The notes below the pieces were generated by a model. The model did not search any database and had not been told where the DNA came from. It worked only from the letters and a program-made list of their open reading frames with translations. The translations under genes and the position numbers were made by a program. 64,000 nt of DNA from Gammaproteobacteria bacterium (GTDB taxonomy: Bacteria > Pseudomonadota > Gammaproteobacteria > JACKNK01), in the NCBI GenBank assembly GCA_024234955.1, contig JACKNK010000001.1, positions 62,001-126,000 on the forward strand, in the 5' to 3' direction. Position 1 is the first letter of the stretch. The number at the start of each line of letters is the position of its first letter. This document shows, piece after piece, positions 55,804 to 64,000 of the stretch.

Positions 55804-56070
55804 GTATCCCAGATCGCCTTTTTGTTCCCACCCCGTGTCGCGGTTACTTTATTAATTCGCGCTTTGTTATGTCCCTGCGATAAGGTTTTGGCTCGAATCG
55901 AGCGATGACTGCGGCCATGCGGACTCGGTGATAAGGGGTGGCTGGAAAATCGAAAAGCGTGATCAGTTTCAGCGAGCGGTCGGGTGTGGTTCCCACCGAT
56001 CCGCCAAGCGCGGATAATGACCGGGTTCTCAGCCGCACTGCGGCGCACATCTTATCTCTGAGGTAATGCA
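55804..56070. other. Upstream region of argG, no gene seen
   Basis: No supported reading frame. It should contain the argG promoter; an arginine operator could not be identified with confidence. Confidence 0.4.
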
Positions 56071-57282
56071 ATGAAGGGTCAGAAGGTCGTCCTTGCCTAT
56101 TCCGGCGGTCTGGATACGTCGGTCATTCTCAAATGGCTGGAAGACAAGTACGGCTGTGAGGTGGTCACGTTCACCGCCGACGTCGGCCAGGGCGAGGAAC
56201 TCGAGCCGGCGCGCAAGAAGGCGATCGACTACGGCGTCAAGGAGATCTACATCGAAGATCTGCGCGAGGAGTTCGTGCGCGATTATGTGTTCCCGATGTT
56301 CCGCGCCAACGCGATCTATGAGGGTGAATATCTGCTTGGGACCTCGATCGCCCGCCCGTTGATCGCCAAGCGTCTGGTCGAGATCGCCGCCGAGACCGGT
56401 GCGGTCGCCGTGGCCCACGGTGCCACCGGCAAGGGGAACGATCAGGTGCGTTTCGAACTGGGCGCTTATGCGTTAAATCCGCATATCCAGGTGATCGCGC
56501 CCTGGCGTGAGTGGGACCTGACCTCGCGCGAGAAGCTGCTGGCCTACGCCGAGGCGGCCGGTATCCCGGTCGATTTTGCCAAGAAGGGCAAGAAATCCCC
56601 GTATTCGATGGACGCCAATCTGCTGCACATCTCCTATGAGGGCGGCATTCTCGAAGACCCCTGGGCGGAACCGGAAGAAGACATGTATCGCTGGAGCGTG
56701 TCCCCGGAGAAGGCCCCGGACGAGCCGACTTACATCCAGATCAGTTATGAGAAGGGCGATCCGGTGGCGGTGAACGGAGAGCGCATGAGCCCGGCGACGC
56801 TGCTCGCCGAGTTGAACCGTGTCGGTGGCGAAAACGGCATCGGGCGTACCGACATCGTCGAAAACCGTTACGTCGGCATGAAATCGCGCGGCGCGTATGA
56901 GACCCCGGGCGGCACCATCATGCTCAAGGCGCATCGCGCGATCGAATCCATCACCCTGGATCGCGAAGCCGCACACTTGAAGGATGAACTGATGCCGCGT
57001 TATGCATCGATGATCTACAACGGCTACTGGTTCAGCCCGGAACGCAAGATGATGCAGGCGGCGATCGACGCCAGTCAGGCAACCGTCAATGGCACCGTGC
57101 GTTTGAAGCTCTACAAGGGCAATGTGATCGTGGTCGGTCGCGATTCCACCACCGACAATCTGTTCAACGAAAGCATTGCCACTTTCGAGGACGATGCCGG
57201 TGCTTACGATCAGCGTGATGCGGCGGGCTTCATCAAACTGAACGCCCTGCGCATGCGGATTGCGGCCTTGAAGAAGTCCTGA
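56071..57282 (+). CDS. argG: Argininosuccinate synthase ArgG
   Basis: 403 residues. It joins citrulline and aspartate with ATP. VVLAYSGGLDTSVILKWLE is the N-type ATP pyrophosphatase P-loop, and GATGKGNDQVRFEL and GRTDIVENRYVGMKSRG are further signatures. The ATG is preceded by GAGGTAATGCA, with GAGG about 10 bp upstream. It stands alone with its own terminator. Confidence 0.97.
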   Translation: MKGQKVVLAYSGGLDTSVILKWLEDKYGCEVVTFTADVGQGEELEPARKKAIDYGVKEIYIEDLREEFVRDYVFPMFRANAIYEGEYLLGTSIARPLIAKRLVEIAAETGAVAVAHGATGKGNDQVRFELGAYALNPHIQVIAPWREWDLTSREKLLAYAEAAGIPVDFAKKGKKSPYSMDANLLHISYEGGILEDPWAEPEEDMYRWSVSPEKAPDEPTYIQISYEKGDPVAVNGERMSPATLLAELNRVGGENGIGRTDIVENRYVGMKSRGAYETPGGTIMLKAHRAIESITLDREAAHLKDELMPRYASMIYNGYWFSPERKMMQAAIDASQATVNGTVRLKLYKGNVIVVGRDSTTDNLFNESIATFEDDAGAYDQRDAAGFIKLNALRMRIAALKKS

Positions 57283-57305
57283 CGCATTCCCTTGGATGAC
57301 CTGCA

Positions 57306-57340
57306 AGCTCGGCGGGCCGTGTGCCCGTCGGGCTTTTTTT
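57306..57340 (+). terminator. Terminator after argG
   Basis: GCTCGGCGGGC and GCCCGTCGGGC pair over 11 bp (two G-U) with a CGTGT loop, followed by seven T. Confidence 0.9.
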
Positions 57341-57507
57341 GCGTCTGCGAAATATCGAGAAATTGGCCTGGCAATTCGTTACATGGTGCCGAGGCGACTA
57401 TCTTTCAGTTCCGGCGGCGAATTGACCGGCGGGGCTTGTGATCAACACAAGAACCTCGGACAGGTCCGGTGTTTTCAGTGTGATACGCAAGGTGAAATGG
57501 AGGAGGA

Positions 57508-58215
57508 ATGGCGATGGGTTCCGCAAAGCGTTTCTTGATTGGTGGGGGAGGGGCGTTGATGCCCGTGATGGTTTCGGTGTTGGCGATAGACATCGGCGCC
57601 GTTCTGAACGATCCGAATCTGACCGCTGGCAATATCGTCGGATTCCTGGTTCGTTATCTGATTTTGTTCATCATTGGCGGGGTGGTGGCTTATCTGCATG
57701 ACGATGAGCAGAAGCCGATCAAATTGTTTCAGCTTGGGCTTGGCGCACCGGCGTTGATTACTTCCCTGATCACCGCGCAGGGTGTCGCGCATGTCGGTAC
57801 CGATGGATCGGCCCACGCCTCGGTGGGCGTGACCTGGATGCGCACCGCCAACGCGGCGGAGGTCGCGGTTCCCCGACCCATCGTGGTGGCGGGAGGCTTC
57901 TTCTCGGATGTATTCCGTGGGCTGAGCGGTGGGGTCTACAGCGATATGAACAAGTCCGTGCAAAAGCCACTTCCCCCGCCGACCCCGGCTCCAGACGAGA
58001 AGCAGGTTAAAGACCCCGCGCCGGTGTCTCCCGCGCCGGTGGCTCCCGCGTTGGAAACAAAGCCGCTCGCGGAAATCGCCACGGAACCCGCAGCGGATGC
58101 GCAGCGGCTGAAAAAGGAGCTGGATGCATCCCGCGCTCGCACGGAAGCGCTGGAAAAGGCCTACCGGGACGCCACCAGCCCGGTTCGGCCCCTGGATATG
58201 CCCTCGCCTCGATAG
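57508..58215 (+). CDS. Unknown membrane protein with proline-rich and coiled-coil tail
   Basis: 235 residues. Two membrane helices (about 8-30 and 44-63, FLVRYLILFIIGGVVAYLH) are followed by a cytoplasmic or periplasmic region, a Pro/Ala-rich stretch (about 158-185: PLPPPTPAPDEKQ, PAPVSPAPVAP) and a short coiled coil (about 197-220, AQRLKKELDASRARTEALEKA). I recognise no family. A strong GGAGGAGG precedes; spacing favours the second ATG at 57514. Single gene between argG and the toxin-antitoxin pair. Confidence 0.6.
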   Translation: MAMGSAKRFLIGGGGALMPVMVSVLAIDIGAVLNDPNLTAGNIVGFLVRYLILFIIGGVVAYLHDDEQKPIKLFQLGLGAPALITSLITAQGVAHVGTDGSAHASVGVTWMRTANAAEVAVPRPIVVAGGFFSDVFRGLSGGVYSDMNKSVQKPLPPPTPAPDEKQVKDPAPVSPAPVAPALETKPLAEIATEPAADAQRLKKELDASRARTEALEKAYRDATSPVRPLDMPSPR

Positions 58216-58315
58216 GTTCCGGGCGTCAGGCGTTGGTCGAACTGACACTGCGGTACAAAGGGGGCTCGTGACGGGCTAAAGTACCAAGCTTCCCTCACCG
58301 ACCCGATTGACCTGC

Positions 58316-58606
58316 ATGGATTACGTTACCCTCGCCGATTTCCGCGCCCAAATGGGGCAGATGTGGGACAAGGTTGCCGAAGACGGTGCCTTGGTATTGA
58401 CCCGTAACGGGAAACCGTTTGTCCTCATCACCGAGACCGAAGAGGCCTTTGTCCAGGAAGAGCTTCATGCCTTGTGTCGGGCGCGCGCCGAGCTTGCGGT
58501 GCGGACCCTGCGCACGCAGTTCGAAGACAACGGCGGCAACGAGATGAACCTGCTCGACATCAATGAGCGAATCCGCGCGGCGCGTCTCGCCGACGGAGGG
58601 GCCTGA
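58316..58606 (+). CDS. Phd/YefM-type antitoxin
   Basis: 96 residues. MDYVTLADFRAQMGQMWDKV then EDGALVLTRNGKPFVLI is the Phd/YefM DNA-binding fold. The C-terminal part (about 45-96) is helical and would wrap the toxin. It begins at the ATG at 58316. It lies 2 bp before the PIN gene, the usual antitoxin-first order, and probably represses its own promoter. Confidence 0.85.
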   Translation: MDYVTLADFRAQMGQMWDKVAEDGALVLTRNGKPFVLITETEEAFVQEELHALCRARAELAVRTLRTQFEDNGGNEMNLLDINERIRAARLADGGA

Positions 58607-58608
58607 AC

Positions 58609-58998
58609 ATGCGCGTAGTGCTGGATGCCAATGTCTTGATCGAGGGGCTCGCACGTCCGCAAAGTTCATCTGGCCGCTTGCTCGACGGCATCCTGAGTGA
58701 ACGGGTCAGCGTCGCGTGGTGCGATGAGGTAATGGACGACTATGCCGTCGTTCTTGGTTTCGACGAGTTCGGCCTGGATGCCGGGCGCGCGGACAAACTG
58801 CTGGCCTTTTTCAAGGAAACCGGTGAGAAGGTGCCGTTGAGCGGCCGTTATGGCTTGAAACTGCCGGGAGCGGGCGATGCGCCGTATTACTGTTGTGCGG
58901 CGGACAGCGGCTACCCGCTGGTTACTGGGAACCGCAACAATTACCCCGGTAACGGGCCGGTCGAAATCGTCGATCCGGCCAGGGTGATGTTCAAATAA
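58609..58998 (+). CDS. PIN-domain toxin (COG1569-like ribonuclease)
   Basis: 129 residues. VVLDANVLIEGL carries the first catalytic Asp (residue 6), and GAGDAPYYCCAADSG the later acidic group. TGNRNNYPG stands where many PIN nucleases have a final Asp, as in other members of this subgroup. It is expected to cut RNA when freed from the antitoxin. Its stop is 4 bp before MITE-like copy C. Confidence 0.85.
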   Translation: MRVVLDANVLIEGLARPQSSSGRLLDGILSERVSVAWCDEVMDDYAVVLGFDEFGLDAGRADKLLAFFKETGEKVPLSGRYGLKLPGAGDAPYYCCAADSGYPLVTGNRNNYPGNGPVEIVDPARVMFK

Positions 58999-59001
58999 CC
59001 C

Positions 59002-59169
59002 TTAAGGAACCTCTGATTTATTCATGCACGTTCATCTGAAGTCTGAAATCACGGATTTCCGCGTTGCAACACTTGCGAATAGCGGGCTATTCGCTGCGTT
59101 TCGCGCCTTGAAACCCACGATTTCATTCGTCCATTTGAGCCGCGCCTGAATAAATCAGAGATTCCTTAA
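59002..59169. repeat. MITE-like hairpin element, copy C (best preserved)
   Basis: 168 bp with nearly perfect terminal inverted repeats: TTAAGGAACCTCTGATTTAT at the left and its complement ending CAGAGATTCCTTAA at the right, 22 of 23 matching. The centre GCGAATAG-CGGG-CTATTCGC and flanking arms TGAAATC/GATTTCA make the whole element one long imperfect hairpin. No transposase is encoded. Confidence 0.88.
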
Positions 59170-59888
59170 CGCGCCTTGTTGTCGGGATTGACGATGGGAC
59201 GCAGCCAGCGGTCGTATAGTTTGCGGGCACTGTTGTTGAGTGCAGTGGCGTGATCGTCCAGGTTCTCGAGCATCTGTTCGCGGGTCTGGATCGTTTCCGA
59301 GGGTTCGCGCAGTTCATCGGCGTACAAGGCAGACCATTCGCGCACCATCTCGGCGGTCATCTCGACGTGGCATTGCAGGCCGAGCATGTTGTCCACCACG
59401 AAACCCTGATTGCAGCAGTGCTGGCTGCGGAGCAATGGCCAGGCACCGGGTGGCAGCGAGAAAGTCTCGCCATGCCAGTGAAAGGCCTCGAAACGTCGGG
59501 GCAGCGGCGCGAGCCAGTCATCGGAGGCTGGACTGTCCACGCGCCAGAGCTCGTGCCAACCGATCTCCTTGACGCTGTTGGGTCCGATCACCGCACCCAG
59601 CGCCTTGGCGATCATCTGGCCACCGAGACAGTGCCCGAGTACCGGCAGACGCGCTTCCGCCGCTTTGCGGATCAGGGCTTGTTCTGCGTGAATCCAGGGC
59701 AGGTCGTCGTTGACGCTCATCGGGCCGCCCATGAATACCAGCCCGGAGACGTCGTCGATGTTCGGCGGAACACTTTCGCCCCGATCGATGGCGACCAGTT
59801 CCCAGGGGACATGGCGTTGATCGAGAAGCTCTGCGAGGTACCCTGGTCCCTCGCATTCGATGTGGCGAAATATCCGGACCGGTTTCAT
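59166..59888 (-). CDS. GMP-synthase-like glutamine amidotransferase
   Basis: 240 residues. Class I amidotransferase fold with the nucleophile elbow GHCLGGQM and the later His in GLQCHVEMTAEM. SGLVFMGGPMSVND matches the stand-alone class often labelled GMP synthase-like; the acceptor is unknown. The stop codon lies inside the terminal repeat of MITE-like copy C. The start is the ATG at 59888; upstream open frame overlaps the divergent protease gene. Confidence 0.85.
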   Translation of the reverse strand: MKPVRIFRHIECEGPGYLAELLDQRHVPWELVAIDRGESVPPNIDDVSGLVFMGGPMSVNDDLPWIHAEQALIRKAAEARLPVLGHCLGGQMIAKALGAVIGPNSVKEIGWHELWRVDSPASDDWLAPLPRRFEAFHWHGETFSLPPGAWPLLRSQHCCNQGFVVDNMLGLQCHVEMTAEMVREWSALYADELREPSETIQTREQMLENLDDHATALNNSARKLYDRWLRPIVNPDNKAR

Positions 59889-59927
59889 AGTTCTTATCCT
59901 GCTGGGCGATGACCGGCAATCATAGGC

Positions 59928-60617
59928 ATGGCGCGAATGCATTGGAAAGCAAACCGTCCTTTGGGACGCACAACGCAAACCATGATCGGTTTCGCCTTGT
60001 TGTGGCTTCCGCTGACCGACGTTGTGGCGATCGATGTGGTGGTGCTGGGGTTGTTCAAGGATCGCGCGGTATTGCGGATCGAGGGCCAGCAGCATTTGCT
60101 GGCGGTGGGTGAGACGAGTCCGGAAGGCGTCACCCTGGTGTCGGCAGACGCTGATGGTGCCCGGTTTCGTATCGGCGACGAGCTGCAGTCCGCCCCGCTG
60201 GGCGATCATATTTCGCTGACCTACGCACCGCCGCAGCGGGATGAGCAGGTGACCCTGACACGCACCCGGCAGGGGATGTATCTGGCACCGGGGCAGATCA
60301 ACGGACGCAGCGTCGACATGATGGTCGATACCGGTGCGACCTTCGTCTCGATGAATCGCCACATGGCGCGCCGGCTTGGCCTGCCTTACCGCACCGAAGG
60401 CAAGCCGATTCGCCTATCCACCGCGAACGGCGATACCACCGGTTATCAACTGAGTTTGCGCAGTGTGCGTATCGGTGGGATCGAGATCGGCGATGTCGAA
60501 GCGGTGGTCAATGACGGCGATTTCCCGGAGGTCACGCTGCTCGGCATGTCGTTTCTCGGAAAGTTGAACATCGAGCATCGCCGGGATGGCACATTGCTGC
60601 TCAAACAACACCGCTGA
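59928..60617 (+). CDS. Retropepsin-like aspartic protease (TIGR02281 type)
   Basis: 229 residues. An N-terminal hydrophobic signal or anchor (about 18-42, TMIGFALLWLPL then VVVLGLF) precedes the protease fold. MMVDTGATFVSMN has the catalytic DTG motif; bacterial members act as homodimers. The later GMSFLGKLNIEHR is also family-typical. Substrates are not known; it should act in the periplasm. Starts at 59928 and 59937 are both possible. Confidence 0.85.
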   Translation: MARMHWKANRPLGRTTQTMIGFALLWLPLTDVVAIDVVVLGLFKDRAVLRIEGQQHLLAVGETSPEGVTLVSADADGARFRIGDELQSAPLGDHISLTYAPPQRDEQVTLTRTRQGMYLAPGQINGRSVDMMVDTGATFVSMNRHMARRLGLPYRTEGKPIRLSTANGDTTGYQLSLRSVRIGGIEIGDVEAVVNDGDFPEVTLLGMSFLGKLNIEHRRDGTLLLKQHR

Positions 60618-60636
60618 CGATGGCTTGAGCGCCTGC

Positions 60637-60660
60637 GGAAAAGGGCGGCCCCGCCTTTCC
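60637..60660. terminator. Possible terminator between convergent protease and cNMP-rhodanese genes
   Basis: GGAAAAGGGCGG and CCGCCTTTCC can pair with two bulged bases in the 55-bp gap. Weak. Confidence 0.35.
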
Positions 60661-60672
60661 GCCCGAACGGTT

Positions 60673-61731
60673 TCAGTCGCTGGCGCGCTTCGATGCGCCC
60701 GCCAGCCCACCTTCAAGCACGTAGGCCTCAAAACCGCGTTCCTTGAGCAGATACGCGCCGGCGCTGGAACGTCGTCCACTGTCGCAGTACACGATGTAAG
60801 GGACGTCTGGATCGAGCTCGGCGGACTTTTTACGCAAGTAGAACAGAGGCACGTTGAGCGCGCCTTTGACCCGTGCCTTGGCAAATTCGCTGGGCAGGCG
60901 GACATCCAGCCAGCGTGCGCCTTCGGTGGTCTTCTTGCGCGCCTGTTCCAGGTTCAGGGTTTCTATTGACGGCGCTTTCAGCAGGGAGTCGAAATCCGCC
61001 TTGGCGAGTCGCATCAGCTCGCCGTCCGTGAGCATGGTCACGGTCGCATTGCGAGGTGCGTTGGAGAGCAAGGCCTCCTCGCCGAAGCTGTCGCCCGGGC
61101 CGAGTTCCGCCAGCTTGATACCATTGGGCTGGCGGGGCGTCTCGCGTATCACGTTGCAACGGCCTTCCTGAACGGCGTAGAAGAAATCTCCGGGCTGTCC
61201 CTGACGGATGACAACGTCCCCGGCCTTCACCCCCACCGACTGCATCCGCGTGAAGACGGCGTGGATATTGGCCGGCGGCACTTCATAAAAGGCCTGGTTG
61301 GAGAGCATGCGCATCATCCAATCCTGCTCATCGTTGATGTCGTCGGTGACATCGACGACATCGTAGGCGCTCGCTTCCTGGTCCCAGGTCAGCATGATGT
61401 CCATGGTTTTGGCATCGATACTGAGAAGCTGACAGTCGGTTACCGCGCGTGCCTGCCAACTGCGCGGCGAATCCGGATCGATGGGGTGGTCGGCCTCCGG
61501 CGTGCCGGATTCGATTTTGCGATCCGCAGATCCTTTGCGCTTGAGGATCAATTCGCCGGCGATCAGGTACAGGGATCGTCCGTCATCGTCGCCCGCCGAA
61601 AACACGACTTCGCCGGCGAGGGGGGTGAGTACGATCGCTTTGGCAAGCAGGGCGTGTCGATTGCCACTGTTCAGCGCCGATAAAGGTACGAGTTGGTTGA
61701 GAACGTCTTGGGCAATATCGGTAGGACGCAT
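60673..61731 (-). CDS. Protein with two cyclic-nucleotide-binding-like domains and a rhodanese domain
   Basis: 352 residues. Two Crp-type beta-barrel domains (about 20-120 and 150-245; the second has GQPGDFFYAVQEGRC and GDSFGEEALLSNAPRNATV, a phosphate-binding cassette-like motif) are followed by a rhodanese (about 255-345) with YCDSGRRSSAGAYLL and an active-site Cys. There is no DNA-binding helix, so it is probably not a Crp regulator but a sensor or sulfur-handling switch. It is divergent from the small membrane gene and ccoI. Confidence 0.87.
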   Translation of the reverse strand: MRPTDIAQDVLNQLVPLSALNSGNRHALLAKAIVLTPLAGEVVFSAGDDDGRSLYLIAGELILKRKGSADRKIESGTPEADHPIDPDSPRSWQARAVTDCQLLSIDAKTMDIMLTWDQEASAYDVVDVTDDINDEQDWMMRMLSNQAFYEVPPANIHAVFTRMQSVGVKAGDVVIRQGQPGDFFYAVQEGRCNVIRETPRQPNGIKLAELGPGDSFGEEALLSNAPRNATVTMLTDGELMRLAKADFDSLLKAPSIETLNLEQARKKTTEGARWLDVRLPSEFAKARVKGALNVPLFYLRKKSAELDPDVPYIVYCDSGRRSSAGAYLLKERGFEAYVLEGGLAGASKRASD

Positions 61732-61886
61732 CCGGAAATAACCTTCGTATTGGTTAGCCAGGCAAATCTAACAGTCAGAACGTTGATGAGCGAGAGTGAC
61801 CGACTTCCGCAGGCGCTTGTCAAAGCAAGTCCGGCCCCGTGAGAATCGGGCTTCATACCAAATAATCGGAGCAACGGGAGATCGCA

Positions 61887-62042
61887 GTGCAAGACGCCAA
61901 GTCGGAGAATACCCTCAGTCAGGAAGAGCAGAATCGCATCATTCAGAATAGTCGTCGCTACAAAGGCACCTGGGCACTGCTGATCGCAATTGCGGTGGTG
62001 TTCACCATCGCCCGGTTCATCATGAAGGCGACGGCTTCCTGA
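61887..62042 (+). CDS. Small single-span membrane protein upstream of ccoI
   Basis: 51 residues from a GTG at 61887, with GGGAG 7 bp upstream. A polar N-terminus (AKSENTLSQEEQNRIIQNSR) is followed by one helix, WALLIAIAVVFTIARFIM. I do not recognise the family. It ends 19 bp before ccoI and is surely co-transcribed, so a role in cbb3-oxidase assembly or as a small subunit of the ATPase is possible. Confidence 0.7.
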   Translation: MQDAKSENTLSQEEQNRIIQNSRRYKGTWALLIAIAVVFTIARFIMKATAS

Positions 62043-62061
62043 ACTGCTGCGTCACCAACCG

Positions 62062-64000
62062 GTGAGCATTCACAAGGCTCCGTGCTTCCACTGCGGCCTC
62101 CCGGTCCCTGCTGAGGAACACGCGCATCTCGAAGTCCTTGGTGAAGAGCGACATTTTTGTTGTCACGGCTGTTACGCCGTGTGCAAGACCATTGTCGATC
62201 AGGGGCTGACCGACTATTACCGCCATCGGGATAGCAAGGCGCGTCGTGCCGAGCGCGAACAAGTCCCCGAGGTGCTGCGCAAACTGCGCCTCTACGACAA
62301 TCCGGACATCCAGCGCAGCTTCGTGCGCAACGCTGGTGCGCACCGTTCTGCCAGCCTGATTCTCGAAGACATCCGTTGCGCGGCCTGCCTGTGGCTCAAC
62401 GAGCAGCATTTGCGTGGGCTCGATGGTGTGGTCGATGTCGATATCGATTACGCCAGCCAACGTGCCCGGGTGACCTGGGACCCGGAGCAGATCCAGCTTT
62501 CCGACATTCTCGAAGCGATCGCCGCGATCGGCTATGTCGCGTATCCCTACGATGCGTCCCACCGTGAACAGTTGCTGAAGGACCAGAAGCGGCGCAGTGC
62601 AGAACGTCTGATCTTCGCGGGCCTGATCGGCATGCCGGTGATGGAATTCGCGTTGGCCACCTATCTGTTCCCGGCGATGTTTGCGAACACCCCTGTGGGC
62701 CTGGAGCTGTGGCAGGTGATTGGTCGGTGGACCAGTCTGCTCGCGGTGATCGCCTTGCTGGTCTACCCGGCACAGGATTTCTTCGTCGGCGCCTGGCGCG
62801 ACATAAAGAGCCGACGTCTGGGCATGGATGTGCCGATCGTGCTGGGTATTGTCACGGCGCTGATCGGCAGTGTGGTCGCGACGATCCAGAAAGCCGGCGA
62901 GGTCTACTACGACTCGATCGCGATGTTCATCTTCTTCCTGCTGATCGCCCGATATGTCGAGATGCGGGGGCGCATCAGCGCGGCGGATGCGCTGGATCGG
63001 CTCGCACGTGTGGTTCCGGAGACGGCGCGGCGGATCGACGCCCAGGGCGTCGAGAGCGAAGTCACGCTGTTCGAGATTCGGCCCGGCGACCGGGTTGCGG
63101 TGCAGGCTGGCGAGAACGTGCCGGTCGATGGCAGATTGCTGGAAGGGGAGAGCGCGTTCGACGAATCGCTGCTCACCGGCGAATCGCTGCCGGTACATAA
63201 ACGTCCGGGCGATGAGTTGATCGGCGGTTCCGGAAATCGGGAACAGCGCGTGATCATGGAGGTGCTGCGCCCCACCGAGACCTCCGCCGCCAACATGCTG
63301 CGCGATCTGCTGGAACAAGGCATGAAGGCGCGCCCGGCTTATGCCCAGCTTGCGGATCGGGCGGCGACATGGTTCGTCGGCATCGTGCTCACCATCGCTG
63401 CAATCACCGCCGGCGTCTGGTCCTGGATCGATCCGGCGCAGGCACTGCACAACACCGTTGCGGTGTTGATCGTGACCTGTCCCTGTGCCCTGGCGCTGGC
63501 CACCCCGGTGGCGATCGCCATCGGTGCCGGACGCTTTGCCAAGGACGGTATCCTGCCCTTGAAGATGGCGGGTATTGAGGCCTTCGCGCAGGCACAGGTG
63601 ATGGTGTTCGACAAGACCGGAACCTTGACGCGCGGTACTCCGGCGTTGAACGAGACCCAGTTCTTTGGCGCTTTTTCCGAGCCGGAACTGTTGCATATCG
63701 CCGCCGATCTGGAACGGGCCAATTCGCACCATCCGGTTGCGCGGGCCTTGGTAGGAGCGGCTTCCGCCGCGCTGGATGTGTCCCGAAAGCCGATCGCGTC
63801 TGAGGCCGCTGCGACGCTGAGGCATGTCCCTGGTCGGGGTGTCGAGGGTGCGATCGGAGGAGCCATCTGGCGGGTTGGCGCGATCGATTTTGTCTGTGAA
63901 GCGCCTTCCGGTACGCAGAACGCCCGGATTGCGGCGCTGAGGCAGAGCAGCGGCTTGGTCATCGGTATCGGTCGCGACGGCGTGCTCGAAGGCGTATTTG
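62062..64000 (+). CDS. ccoI: cbb3-oxidase assembly copper ATPase CcoI (FixI), 3' end outside the window
   Basis: At least 646 codons from a GTG at 62062 with no stop before the window edge. The cysteine-rich N-terminus (APCFHCGLPVP, HFCCHGCYAVCKTI) and metal-binding CAACLW are followed by membrane helices, the CPCAL ion site and FDKTGTLTRG with the phosphorylated Asp. This P1B-type ATPase supplies copper to cytochrome cbb3 oxidase. GTG with a preceding small membrane gene fits a fix/cco operon. A REP-like sequence at 63751-63771 lies inside the coding region without breaking it. Confidence 0.93.
   Translation, partial: MSIHKAPCFHCGLPVPAEEHAHLEVLGEERHFCCHGCYAVCKTIVDQGLTDYYRHRDSKARRAEREQVPEVLRKLRLYDNPDIQRSFVRNAGAHRSASLILEDIRCAACLWLNEQHLRGLDGVVDVDIDYASQRARVTWDPEQIQLSDILEAIAAIGYVAYPYDASHREQLLKDQKRRSAERLIFAGLIGMPVMEFALATYLFPAMFANTPVGLELWQVIGRWTSLLAVIALLVYPAQDFFVGAWRDIKSRRLGMDVPIVLGIVTALIGSVVATIQKAGEVYYDSIAMFIFFLLIARYVEMRGRISAADALDRLARVVPETARRIDAQGVESEVTLFEIRPGDRVAVQAGENVPVDGRLLEGESAFDESLLTGESLPVHKRPGDELIGGSGNREQRVIMEVLRPTETSAANMLRDLLEQGMKARPAYAQLADRAATWFVGIVLTIAAITAGVWSWIDPAQALHNTVAVLIVTCPCALALATPVAIAIGAGRFAKDGILPLKMAGIEAFAQAQVMVFDKTGTLTRGTPALNETQFFGAFSEPELLHIAADLERANSHHPVARALVGAASAALDVSRKPIASEAAATLRHVPGRGVEGAIGGAIWRVGAIDFVCEAPSGTQNARIAALRQSSGLVIGIGRDGVLEGVF

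Noticed and set aside
58609..58998. PIN toxin seemed to lack its last catalytic Asp (TGNRNNYPG)
   Set aside because: Asn at this site is common in this PIN subgroup, so it is not good evidence for an inactive toxin.
62020..63825. A 601-codon open frame antisense to ccoI
   Set aside because: The plus strand encodes a clear P-type ATPase with all motifs; the antisense frame is a high-GC shadow with no recognisable domain.

Overview
The window is high-GC DNA (estimated in the low 60s percent, not computed) from a proteobacterium, most likely a sulfur- or hydrogen-oxidising gammaproteobacterium. The reasons are an Isp-type membrane-bound [NiFe] hydrogenase (small subunit, Isp1, Isp2, large subunit), a full set of hyp accessory genes, LPS heptose and Kdo genes, Lol lipoprotein sorting genes, a cbb3-oxidase copper ATPase and three rhodanese-domain proteins. 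This is inference from gene content; no taxonomic search was possible.

Layout. 1-7604: on the minus strand, a DUF1015 gene, a rhodanese, hupK/hoxV-like, hypA, hypB, hypC, a SIS sugar-isomerase-like gene, hypD and hypE, then the 5' end of a SulP transporter. 7775-19850: housekeeping genes (fdxA, a thioredoxin-TPR chaperedoxin, a DksA-like protein, an M23 peptidase, sufE, dsbC, xerD, an ArsR-rhodanese regulator, hldE, hldD, waaA), then leuA behind a leucine-rich leader peptide. 19902-33828: a complete type I-G (formerly I-U) CRISPR-Cas locus with 23 identical 36-bp repeats, cas2, a cas4-cas1 fusion, csb2, csb1, csx17/cas8g, cas3 and a WYL regulator. 33965-41841: a coiled-coil protein, lolC, lolD, nhaD, a cytochrome c lipoprotein, DUF58, moxR, a TSUP transporter and a second hypC-type gene. 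42036-48402: the hydrogenase operon (protease, HupH_C protein, small subunit, isp1, isp2, large subunit, HupE-like tail gene). 48472-53758: a PanE-like reductase, tolC, a PCMT-family methyltransferase, and a TPP riboswitch with thiC. 53938-55803: an integron remnant (frameshifted integrase, one DUF2442 cassette with an attC-like site, an IS3-type transposase scrap). 56071-64000: argG, a membrane protein, a Phd/PIN toxin-antitoxin pair, an amidotransferase, a retropepsin-like protease, a double-cNMP-rhodanese protein, a small membrane protein and the start of ccoI.

The most unusual system is in the CRISPR locus. The single cas3 reading frame runs on past its HD nuclease domain into a Fic (AMP-transferase-type) domain with an HPFQDFNGRTTR motif. 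The DNA for the linker between Cas3 and Fic also encodes, in another frame, a 59-residue protein carrying the SxxxEG inhibitory motif of Fic antitoxins. The layout suggests a Cas3-tethered toxin whose antitoxin is nested inside the same gene. The locus also has a spacer stretched to 61 bp by nine GAAGA units, and a HIRAN-domain protein plus a small membrane protein inserted between effector and adaptation genes.

Two dispersed repeat families pervade the window: paired inverted REP elements (GTAGGAGCGGCTT...GCCGCGA type) and a hairpin MITE-like element of about 165 bp with terminal inverted repeats, in three copies.
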